Shown one piece after another: positions 35,171 through 42,806 of a stretch of DNA of 42,806 bases. The notes beneath the pieces were generated by a model, which made no database searches, was not told the origin of the DNA, and saw only the letters and a program-made list of their open reading frames with translations. The stretch is from Nitrosomonas sp. (GTDB taxonomy: Bacteria; Pseudomonadota; Gammaproteobacteria; Burkholderiales; Nitrosomonadaceae), in contig BQJA01000019.1 of assembly GCA_021604405.1 (NCBI GenBank), forward strand, positions 1 to 42,806, given 5' to 3'. Made by a program: the position numbers and the translations under genes. Positions within the stretch are counted from its first letter, which is position 1, and every line of letters starts with the position of its first letter.

Positions 35171-38100
35171 ATGAAGAAATTTTCCTCTGTTGATCCAGCC
35201 AAACGTCTGGCGAACCTTCCAAAACCCACTTATCCTGAGAATCTGCCCGTCGTTGCACGGCGTGAAGAAATTCTGCGCGCCATTGATAAAAATCAGGTCG
35301 TGATTATTTGCGGGGAAACCGGTTCAGGAAAAACAACGCAATTGCCAAAAATATGTCTTGAACTCGCGCGGGGTGTATCAGGGATGATTGGACATACGCA
35401 GCCGCGCCGTATAGCCGCACGGACCGTATCAGCACGGATCGCTGCCGAATTAAAGAGTCCGCTGGGCCATGCGGTGGGTTACAAGGTGCGCTTTTCTGAC
35501 AAGATCGGCACAGATACTTATATCAAGCTGATGACCGATGGGATTTTGCTTGCTGAAACGCAAGGCGATCCTGGACTGCAAGCCTACGATACCATCATCA
35601 TTGATGAAGCGCATGAGCGTAGCCTGAATATTGATTTTCTATTGGGTTATATGAAACGTTTGTTGCCAGAACGCCCCGACTTGAAGTTAATCGTAACTTC
35701 AGCAACCATCGACGCAGATCGTTTCTCCGAACATTTTGACAATGCGCCCGTGATTGAGGTGTCGGGCAGAATGTATCCGGTTGAAATCCGGTATCATCCG
35801 GTCGCCAGCGACGATGAAACAGATGATGGTATCCAGCAGTCAGTTCTTGACGCGGTGGATGAAGTAACGCGAATCGGGACCGGGGATATTTTGTTGTTCC
35901 TTCCGGGGGAGCGTGAAATCAGGGAAACCAGTGAAGCATTGCGCAAACATCATTTTGAACGGCTTAAGCCCGGTGCGTCAGGAATAGAAATATTGCCACT
36001 TTTTGCACGTTTATCCTTTGCGGATCAGGAACGTGTATTTAAGCATGGAAATAGCCGTCGGATCGTACTTGCGACCAATGTCGCGGAGACCTCACTAACC
36101 GTCCCGGGTATTCACTATGTGATAGACACTGGCGTGGCACGGATCAACCGCTATAGTTATCGCAACAAAGTTGAGCAGTTGCAGGTGGAGAAAATCTCAC
36201 AAGCTTCAGCAAACCAGCGTGCAGGACGTTGTGGTCGGGTGGCGAGCGGCGTTTGCATCCGGCTTTTTGCAGAAGATGATTATCTTTCCCGACCCGAATT
36301 TACCGATCCTGAGATTTTGCGCTCATCGCTGGCGGCAGTCATTTTGCGCATGAAGTCATTGAAAATTGGTGATGTGGAGAATTTCCCATTTCTTCAGCCG
36401 CTTCAGCCGCGCATGATTGTGGATGGTTATCAGTTACTGGCAGAGCTTGGCGCGGTTGATAACAATAACCAATTAACGCCAATTGGCTGGCAGCTGACAA
36501 GATTTCCTATAGATCCCAAAATAGCACGCATGATTCTGGCTGCTAAACAGGAGAACTGCCTGAGTGAAATACTTATTATTGCGTCCGCACTCAGTGTGCA
36601 GGATCCTCGTGACCGGCCGTTTGAACGGCAAGATGCTGCGGATAGAGCACATCTGCGCTTTCAGGATGAACGGTCTGATTTTCTGGGATTTTTAAAACTG
36701 TGGGATTTTTTTGATGAATTGTTAAAGCATAAGAAATCGAACCGCAAATTGATTGTGCAATGTCAGGAACATTTTCTTTCTCACCGTAGAATGCGGGAAT
36801 GGCGTGAAATTCATGGTCAACTGCATATCTTGGTTAAAGAGCTGGGTTTCAAGCCGAATCAGATACCAGCAGGTTATGATGAAATTCATCGCGCATTATT
36901 GGCTGGCCTGTTAGGCAATATTGGTTTCAAATCTGAAAACGACAATGAGTATCAGGGCGCGCGCGGCATCAAATTTTCAATTTTTCCGGGTTCGGTTTTA
37001 AAGAAAGGAAAAGCCAAATGGATTGTTGCTGCTGAATTGGTCGAGACTTCTAAACTGTATGGGCGTTGCGTCGCTAAAATTGATCCGTCATGGCTGGAGA
37101 AAATCGCCGGTCAATTATGTAAGAAACATTTTTTTTCTCCCCATTGGGAGAAAAAAACGGCACAAGTAACAGCTTATGAACGGGTCACATTGTATGGCCT
37201 GACCGTGATGCCCAAGCGGCGTGTTCATTATGGTCCGGTTAATCCAGTCGAAGCACGTGAAATTTTTATTCGTGATGCATTGGTGGCGGGTGACTTTACG
37301 ACTCGAGCGCTTTTTTTTGCGCATAACCGTCTACTTATCCAAGAAGTGGAAGAACTCGAGCATAAAACACGCCGTCAGGATGTGTTGGTTGACGAACAAG
37401 AGATTTATGCCTTCTATGATGTACGCATCCCCGAACGGATTTACAATGGGGCAGGTTTCGAAAAATGGCTCAAGCGTGCGGAACAGAAGGAACCGCGGTT
37501 GTTGCACATGACCCGGGAATTCCTGATGCGCCATGCGGCAGGGTGTGTAACGGATGAATTATTCCCAGAAAACATGCCAATGGACCCGGAAAGCCGATTG
37601 CCGCTTCATTATCGTTTTGAACCGGGTCATATGCTGGATGGTGTAACGGTCACGGTTCCATTGCCTCAGCTAAACCGGCTTGATAAGGCGCCATTCGATC
37701 ATCTGGTGCCGGGCTTGATCCGCGAGAAAGTTACCTGGTATTTTAAAGTGTTACCAAAACAGATCCGGCGACATCTGGTGCCGTTGCCAGAGTCGGTCAC
37801 AGAATTTTTACTGAATCTCAGGCCGGAGGATCAATTCACTAATTTAACCGGCTTATTGTTGAAATTTGTTCATCGGAAAGTAGGTGAACCGATTTCAAAC
37901 AATGTCTGGGCCGATAAAGAACCACCCCTTTATCTGCAGATGAATTACAAGGTGATTGATGATGCCGGCAATGAATTGGCGATGAGCCGGAATCTTGCGC
38001 AGCTCCAATCGCAGCTTGGCCAGGCGGCACAATTGACATTTGCGCAAGCGGACGCTGAAGAAAAAAATAGTATAGAGCGTGATAACGTCATACGCTGGGA

Positions 38101-38938
38101 CTTTGGTGATTTACCCGAGGAAATTACTTTTACACGAATGGGAAAACAACTGACCGGTTATCTTACTTTGGTTGACCAGCAAGCATGTGTTGCCATACGC
38201 CTGTTTGATACCCGTCAAGCTGCCGTAGATAATATGCGAGCTGGCGTTCGGCGTTTGCTGCGCTTCGAGCTTAAGGACCGGATGAAACAACTGGAAAAAA
38301 ACCTGCCGGGATTGAAACAAGCAGTTTTGCAGCTAACGACGCTTATTCATCCTGATGAACTCAAACAGGACATGCTAACGGCCATTACAGATCGAGCATT
38401 TGTCGGTAGTGATGCGCTGCCACGCAATGAAAAAGATTTCATCGCACAAAAGCAACGTGCGCGGACACGATTGCCAGCTGTAATCGAAGCGCTGGCCCGA
38501 ACCATGCAAAAAATTGGTAATGAAGTTCAAACATTATTGCATCGATTGTCTGCAGGTAACCTGGGAAATGAAAGATTAAAAAATGAATTGAATATGCAGT
38601 TGCGTCATCTGCTTTTTTCTGGTTTTCTTAGCGTTACGCCTTGGGAGCGATTGCAACATTTTCCCCGGTATCTTAAAGGCATGGACATGCGTTTGGAAAA
38701 GTTTTCCAATAATCCCCAGCGCGATGGACAACACAGTGTACAAATAATGACTTTGTGGAATCAATATATGCAACGTATGGAGAAACACCGCCAGATGGCG
38801 ATATATGATCCAAACCTTATTGAATTTCGCTGGCAAATTGAAGAGCTGCGAATTTCCTTGTTTGCCCAGGAATTAAAAACACCAATGCCGGTATCGGTGA
38901 AAAGATTACACAAACTGTGGGAAAAGGTTCAGGAATAA
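35171..38938 (+). CDS. hrpA: ATP-dependent RNA helicase HrpA (DEAH box)
   Basis: A 1255-residue cytoplasmic DEAH-box helicase, normal length for HrpA. Walker A GETGSGKTT is at 48-56, DEAH at 145-148, then TSATID and the QRAGRCGR motif VI. After these come the HA2 and OB-fold regions and the long C-terminal domain typical of HrpA (DUF3418). HrpA acts on mRNA and rescues stalled ribosomes in E. coli. It is complete, with no frameshift. Confidence 0.96.
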   Translation: MKKFSSVDPAKRLANLPKPTYPENLPVVARREEILRAIDKNQVVIICGETGSGKTTQLPKICLELARGVSGMIGHTQPRRIAARTVSARIAAELKSPLGHAVGYKVRFSDKIGTDTYIKLMTDGILLAETQGDPGLQAYDTIIIDEAHERSLNIDFLLGYMKRLLPERPDLKLIVTSATIDADRFSEHFDNAPVIEVSGRMYPVEIRYHPVASDDETDDGIQQSVLDAVDEVTRIGTGDILLFLPGEREIRETSEALRKHHFERLKPGASGIEILPLFARLSFADQERVFKHGNSRRIVLATNVAETSLTVPGIHYVIDTGVARINRYSYRNKVEQLQVEKISQASANQRAGRCGRVASGVCIRLFAEDDYLSRPEFTDPEILRSSLAAVILRMKSLKIGDVENFPFLQPLQPRMIVDGYQLLAELGAVDNNNQLTPIGWQLTRFPIDPKIARMILAAKQENCLSEILIIASALSVQDPRDRPFERQDAADRAHLRFQDERSDFLGFLKLWDFFDELLKHKKSNRKLIVQCQEHFLSHRRMREWREIHGQLHILVKELGFKPNQIPAGYDEIHRALLAGLLGNIGFKSENDNEYQGARGIKFSIFPGSVLKKGKAKWIVAAELVETSKLYGRCVAKIDPSWLEKIAGQLCKKHFFSPHWEKKTAQVTAYERVTLYGLTVMPKRRVHYGPVNPVEAREIFIRDALVAGDFTTRALFFAHNRLLIQEVEELEHKTRRQDVLVDEQEIYAFYDVRIPERIYNGAGFEKWLKRAEQKEPRLLHMTREFLMRHAAGCVTDELFPENMPMDPESRLPLHYRFEPGHMLDGVTVTVPLPQLNRLDKAPFDHLVPGLIREKVTWYFKVLPKQIRRHLVPLPESVTEFLLNLRPEDQFTNLTGLLLKFVHRKVGEPISNNVWADKEPPLYLQMNYKVIDDAGNELAMSRNLAQLQSQLGQAAQLTFAQADAEEKNSIERDNVIRWDFGDLPEEITFTRMGKQLTGYLTLVDQQACVAIRLFDTRQAAVDNMRAGVRRLLRFELKDRMKQLEKNLPGLKQAVLQLTTLIHPDELKQDMLTAITDRAFVGSDALPRNEKDFIAQKQRARTRLPAVIEALARTMQKIGNEVQTLLHRLSAGNLGNERLKNELNMQLRHLLFSGFLSVTPWERLQHFPRYLKGMDMRLEKFSNNPQRDGQHSVQIMTLWNQYMQRMEKHRQMAIYDPNLIEFRWQIEELRISLFAQELKTPMPVSVKRLHKLWEKVQE

Positions 38939-39222
38939 GTTATGGTTATGCTGAATCAACCAGAATCTGATTTGATAAAAATGTGCAATTCAGAGTTTGA
39001 TTGCAGAAGGCGAAATGGTGCAAACAAAAGACCCCAAAGAAAGAATTTCCTGCCTTCAATGGAGATATGAAGCCGCTGCAAGCCGTCCAAGCAAGAGATG
39101 GATGCGTAATGACCGGGCTGTTGTGGGTAGATTTTGAGCAAAGTAAATGTATCGAGCCATCGCCGAATCCAGCCAACACGACCAGATGTGTGCGCAACAG
39201 GCAGTATTTTGATAGAAGAAAT
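38939..39222. other. 284-base stretch between hrpA and the macro-domain gene
   Basis: All strands show partial open frames here; the plus-strand frame of the macro gene is open back to 39001 (74 extra codons), and a minus-strand frame is open across it as well. The extra codons do not resemble a macro-domain N-terminus. It may be a gene remnant whose frames are by chance open. I cannot name it. Confidence 0.4.
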
Positions 39223-39771
39223 ATGAAAGTGATTAGTGAAAAAAAATTCAGTAACCGAACATTGCGTCTGGTGCAAGGGGACATTACTGAACGGGATGTT
39301 GATGCAATTGTTAATGCGGCCAACTCAAGGTTACAGCATGGCGGTGGTGTTGCTGGCGCTATTGTAAAGAAAGGCGGGCAAATCATACAACAAGAGAGCA
39401 ATAATATTGGCCAGGTCAGCGTTGGTTCATGCGCGGTAACCGGCCCCGGACAACTCCCCTGCAAAGCAATCATTCATGCTGTCGGCCCTAGAATGGGCGA
39501 CGGCGACGAAGCTAGCAAGCTAAAAAATGCGATAAATTCAACTTTACAGACGGCCATTCAACATGCATACAGGAGCATATCAATACCGGCTATCAGTGCT
39601 GGAATATTTGGATTTCCGAAAGACCAGTGCGCAGAAATCCTGGTGGATGAAGCCAGGAAGGTTCTCGCGTCCGATCAAGAAATTAGTCTGGAAACGATTG
39701 AGTTTTGTATTTTTGATAATGAGACGCTGAACTATTTTAAGAAAGTATTTGACCAGGTTAGTGATTCCTGA
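39223..39771 (+). CDS. Macro-domain protein (ADP-ribose/O-acetyl-ADP-ribose hydrolase-like)
   Basis: 182 residues from the ATG at 39223, preceded by AGAAGAA. It has the macro-domain binding motifs: LVQGDITERDVDAIVNAAN, then the glycine-rich HGGGVAGAI and the loop SAGIFGFPKDQCA. Such proteins bind ADP-ribose and many remove it from proteins or from O-acetyl-ADP-ribose. No ADP-ribosyltransferase partner lies beside it. An in-frame start at 39001 is possible but less likely. The neighbour downstream is unrecognised. Confidence 0.88.
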   Translation: MKVISEKKFSNRTLRLVQGDITERDVDAIVNAANSRLQHGGGVAGAIVKKGGQIIQQESNNIGQVSVGSCAVTGPGQLPCKAIIHAVGPRMGDGDEASKLKNAINSTLQTAIQHAYRSISIPAISAGIFGFPKDQCAEILVDEARKVLASDQEISLETIEFCIFDNETLNYFKKVFDQVSDS

Positions 39772-39815
39772 CAATAAATTTACGGACTAATGCTGGTTTT
39801 ATCCGGTTAAACAGA

Positions 39816-40277
39816 ATGAATAAATTGCCACCAGGAATAACGGGGTTTGTAAGTGATATATCACAAAAGAAATACGCGGTCTCTTTTGCTGAATTTAAAA
39901 CAGACATGACAAAGTTGAGCCAGAAACTCAATGTAAAAATAATTGCCTGTAATTCAATTATTACCTGTGAGAATTATTTTTCTTGCCAATTGGCTTATAA
40001 CGGGAAAACGATCAGTGTTCTTTGCAATACTGTTTACCCTGTAATTGGTTTTTGTGTTGCTGACAATCCAAATATAATCCCGCGGGTTTTTCTGTCTATT
40101 GGAGAAATGGAAGACTATTTAATTGGCTTGCGAAATTATGCAATAGCTCCGCCGGAATTTTTGAATGCGCCGGTAACGAGTCATACAATTGAAGACTTGA
40201 GTGTTCAGGAATTATCACAAATAAATTATTGGCGGCCAAAGGAAATCAGTGAAATTGTATTTAATTATTGGAATTAG
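39816..40277 (+). CDS. Hypothetical protein, not recognised
   Basis: A 153-residue soluble protein without signal peptide or membrane helix. It is mixed alpha/beta by eye, with three cysteines in the middle and several aromatic residues at the end (INYWRPKEISEIVFNYWN). Base use looks like that of its neighbours. No strong ribosome-binding site precedes the ATG. It lies 44 bases after the macro-domain gene on the same strand and could be co-transcribed. The composition would fit a small immunity or cofactor-binding protein, but I have no motif to support a function. Confidence 0.6.
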   Translation: MNKLPPGITGFVSDISQKKYAVSFAEFKTDMTKLSQKLNVKIIACNSIITCENYFSCQLAYNGKTISVLCNTVYPVIGFCVADNPNIIPRVFLSIGEMEDYLIGLRNYAIAPPEFLNAPVTSHTIEDLSVQELSQINYWRPKEISEIVFNYWN

Positions 40278-40390
40278 TAATTTAACTGTATAGGATGTCA
40301 GATGCTTTGTCGATGGCCCCTTGTCTGGGGTATGGCCGAGTCGATTTATAGTTAACCTGATTATCTCTCGTTTTTTTCACATTATTTATC

Positions 40391-40753
40391 ATGCTGTTAA
40401 TCGATCAAATTGCAGAACGTACTATCCAATCGGCACAGGAACGAGGTGAGTTTGATAATTTACCTGGTGTGGGAAGGCCGCTGATACTGGAAGATGACTC
40501 GCTGGTGCCTGAGGATTTGCGCGCGGGTTATCGATTATTGAAGAACGCAGGTTATTTGCCGCCCGAGTTACAGCTTCATGGAGAAATACACGAGATTGAG
40601 CAGTTACTTGCGGAAGTGCAAGATACCAGTGCATATGTTCAGGCTGAGCGGCGGCTGCGATATTTGCGGCTGCGCTTAAACCAATACCGCGGAGATAGTA
40701 TTGATTTTGTAACCGAGCGGCAGTATCAGGAGAAATTGTTGCAAAAACTATGA
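40391..40753 (+). CDS. DUF1992 domain protein (DnaJC28-like conserved domain)
   Basis: 120 residues covering the whole DUF1992 domain: IAERTIQSAQERGEFDNLPGVGRPL then the PEDLRAGYRLLKNAGYLPPE motif and a C-terminal helix rich in Arg and Leu. The domain is found in E. coli YhdN and at the end of eukaryotic DNAJC28. Its function is not established. It appears to stand alone. Confidence 0.9.
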   Translation: MLLIDQIAERTIQSAQERGEFDNLPGVGRPLILEDDSLVPEDLRAGYRLLKNAGYLPPELQLHGEIHEIEQLLAEVQDTSAYVQAERRLRYLRLRLNQYRGDSIDFVTERQYQEKLLQKL

Positions 40754-41308
40754 GCATAGCGTTGTTGATTGAATGTTTTCAACGCATTCTAAAATGACGG
40801 CGAGAATACTTGATCGGCATCAAATTCCCTGACCAAATCGATATTTTTCAATCTGCCCAATCATGTGCAGGCATCGGAACGTCTAAGATCCTGTTGCCTC
40901 TGAGAAGCCGGTATTGAAGCGCAGCGTTTTGACTTTTGCTCGGACTTTGTCAAATAATTTCATATTGCATAATATATTGCGAAAAATCGTCAAAGGAAGA
41001 TATGGCGGCAACCGTTGTTATTGTGGTTCAGGGGTAATGTGTCTGAGTTGGATAACATGATCCCATTGCAGTATGACAGTGTGCGTGAGTCGCAAACGAG
41101 TCTACTTGGACATACATTTGTATTTTTTTCATCAATTGCCGAAGTCGGATAATATAAATACAGAAAACTTCTTGTTTAACTGATTATTTCATATTTTTTT
41201 CAGCGTTCTCTTGTATCGTACTAGATTTGTTTGTCTTTTTCTTCACACCAATAAATGGCCAAATAACGTTTAAAAGAATTCGCATGATCAGTTTTATTTA
41301 AAGAATTT
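40754..41308. other. 555-base gap before the sensor kinase gene
   Basis: No supported gene. A ribosome-binding-like AAGGAAG followed by ATG at about 41002 opens a frame of only 11 codons. Fragments in several frames read like protein broken by stops, so a decayed gene is possible but unproven. The right 150 bases are AT-rich and probably contain the kinase promoter. Confidence 0.45.
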
Positions 41309-42799
41309 ATGATATGTATTCTGAGCGCACTTAAATTCGTAAACTGTTTCAAATTACAAATGCAAAAAACTTTCTCTTATAGCAAGAATAAAAAAATAAT
41401 TATTAACGTATTATGCATTATCTTGTGCTGTTTATTCTTTTATGCCGATTTCGTCATTAGTTTAGGGTATGCTGGCGGTGCGCCATATGTCATTGTTATC
41501 ATGGCTGCACTCCTGCTTAATCAAAGAGCAGCATTAATCAGTTATGCTGGTTTATCAACTATATTGATTTTTCTTGGTTTTTTTCTGTCGCATGATCCGG
41601 ATATTCCAGGCTATTATTTTTTAACTGTTATTAATCGATTAGTTTCGGTTATTGTCGTATGGTTTATAACAGTTTTTTGTATCATCTATTTAATTAACCG
41701 GAATCTTGCAAGAAATGCGGTAAAAAATATTCATTTAATTTTTGACTCAACGCCAAGCGCTCTCGTGTTGATTGACAACGAGGGTCAGATCAAGCTGGCT
41801 AATAATAGATTATGCGAACTCTTTGGCTATGAAAAAAAAGAATTATTAGGTGAGTGTATCGAGTTGCTCGTCCCGAAGAGGTTTAGACAGCACCATAAAC
41901 ATTATAGACAAGGTTTTATTAAAGAGCCCGTAAGAAGAGTTATGGGAGAGCAGAACGAGCTCTATGGACTTACAAAAAAAGGAAAAGAAATCCCAGTCGA
42001 GGTAAGGCTTAATCCAATACAACTGAATCAAGCGCCTAGTGTAATAGCGGCAATTAATGACATAACACTCCAGAGAAAACATTTGCAGGAAATACAAGAG
42101 GCTGCAAGAAAATTGAAAAAATCAAATGAAGAGCTGGAGCAATTTGCATTCATTGCGTCGCATGATCTGCAGGAGCCTTTGCGCATGGTATCAAGCTACA
42201 CCCAATTACTGGCGAGCCGATATCAAGACAGACTCGACAATGATGCCAATGAGTTTATCGATTATGCAGTAGATGGCGCAAAACGGATGCAGGTGATGAT
42301 CCAGGATCTGTTGAAGTTTTCAAGGCTTGGGAACGAAGCGGTAGAGGTTGAAGAAATCGATGCGAATAAGTTATATGATGATGCGCTGAAAAATCTGGCA
42401 ATAGTTATTGAAGAAAGTGGTACTGTGGTCACCCGGGGAGACTTACCAATAATTAGAGGAGAAGCATCCCAGTTGCTTCAAGTGTTCCAGAATCTGATTG
42501 GAAATGCAGTGAAATATCGTATTGTAGAAAAAACCAACCGATTACATGTGTCGGCGAAGATGATCAATAACCAGTGGCGATTTTGCTTTCAAGATAACGG
42601 TATCGGTATTCAGTCTCAATATTTTGAGAAAATATTTATAATATTTAAACGTTTACATAACAAAGCTGAGTATTCAGGTACAGGTATCGGACTTGCTTTA
42701 TGTAAACGCATTATTGATAATCATGGTGGCAGAATTTGGGTGGAATCTGAATACGGCCAGGGCGCATGTTTTTATTTTACGCTGCCACTCCACCAGTGA
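41309..42799 (+). CDS. Membrane-bound PAS sensor histidine kinase
   Basis: A two-component sensor of 496 residues. The N-terminal 130 residues hold three or four membrane helices. A PAS domain follows (about 142-255), then a coiled-coil linker, the HisKA domain with phospho-acceptor His285 (FIASHDLQEPLRM), and an ATPase domain with NLIGNAVKYR, DNGIGI and GTGIGLALCKRI. The H-box resembles phytochrome-type kinases, which often pair with a small response regulator downstream; any such gene would be beyond the window. A Met at residue 18 (41360) is an alternative start. The signal sensed is unknown. Confidence 0.92.
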   Translation: MICILSALKFVNCFKLQMQKTFSYSKNKKIIINVLCIILCCLFFYADFVISLGYAGGAPYVIVIMAALLLNQRAALISYAGLSTILIFLGFFLSHDPDIPGYYFLTVINRLVSVIVVWFITVFCIIYLINRNLARNAVKNIHLIFDSTPSALVLIDNEGQIKLANNRLCELFGYEKKELLGECIELLVPKRFRQHHKHYRQGFIKEPVRRVMGEQNELYGLTKKGKEIPVEVRLNPIQLNQAPSVIAAINDITLQRKHLQEIQEAARKLKKSNEELEQFAFIASHDLQEPLRMVSSYTQLLASRYQDRLDNDANEFIDYAVDGAKRMQVMIQDLLKFSRLGNEAVEVEEIDANKLYDDALKNLAIVIEESGTVVTRGDLPIIRGEASQLLQVFQNLIGNAVKYRIVEKTNRLHVSAKMINNQWRFCFQDNGIGIQSQYFEKIFIIFKRLHNKAEYSGTGIGLALCKRIIDNHGGRIWVESEYGQGACFYFTLPLHQ

Positions 42800-42806
42800 A
42801 CGAACG

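Noticed and set aside
38946-39473. 175-codon minus-strand frame over the macro-domain gene
   Set aside because: Overlaps the clear macro domain on the plus strand and has low-complexity Ser/Cys/Leu composition.
1-42806. CRISPR arrays, prophage, integrase or defence island
   Set aside because: No regularly spaced repeats, integrase, transposase or phage structural genes were seen on reading the window.

Overview
The window reads as ordinary chromosome from a Gram-negative betaproteobacterium, most likely an ammonia oxidiser of the Nitrosomonas type. This is inferred from the protein sequences, the thiS-thiG-trmB and mlaFEDCB-ABC-bolA gene orders, and a large urea-use locus beside a formate/nitrite channel. 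No amo or hao gene is present, so the genus is not proven. I see no intact insertion sequence, prophage, CRISPR array or rRNA. One tRNA (Gly, anticodon CCC) is present.

Region 1 (1-2.6 kb): lysS on the minus strand and a universal stress protein on the plus strand, diverging from an AT-rich 558-base gap. Region 2 (2.7-15.3 kb) is the most distinctive part. It holds a nickel chaperone gene (ureE) detached from the urease operon; a TroA/ZnuA-type metal ABC transporter (binding protein, ATPase, permease with a His-rich tail); an OprO/P-like outer-membrane porin with a His-rich mature N-terminus; ureDABC, a perfect hairpin, then ureFG; a UT-family urea channel; and, convergent with these, a Tat-exported beta carbonic anhydrase. 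Read together these could cover metal uptake, urease assembly, urea entry, hydrolysis and handling of the CO2 released.

Region 3 (15.7-21.2 kb): a small lipoprotein, a DUF1835 protein, hemW translationally coupled to a FocA/NirC-family channel, then the minus-strand operon thiS-thiG-trmB, and a tRNA-Gly(CCC) diverging from thiS. Region 4 (21.2-27.6 kb): sdhC-sdhD-sdhA preceded by a 29-base perfect inverted repeat. sdhB, which normally follows, is absent. Then come an SH3/anchor protein, a DUF4124-thermonuclease and an alanine:sodium symporter.

Region 5 (27.6-33.1 kb): the Mla phospholipid-transport genes mlaF, E, D, C, B, without mlaA, then a two-gene ABC exporter and a BolA-family gene. Region 6 (33.4-42.8 kb): a DjlA-like co-chaperone, a GST-like protein, the helicase HrpA, a macro-domain protein, one unrecognised gene, a DUF1992 protein and a membrane PAS histidine kinase at the right edge.

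I found no clearly new defence or mobile system. The best candidates for a second look are the organisation of the urease/metal locus with its shared His-rich tails, two perfect inverted repeats in the urease and sdh operons, and the missing sdhB.
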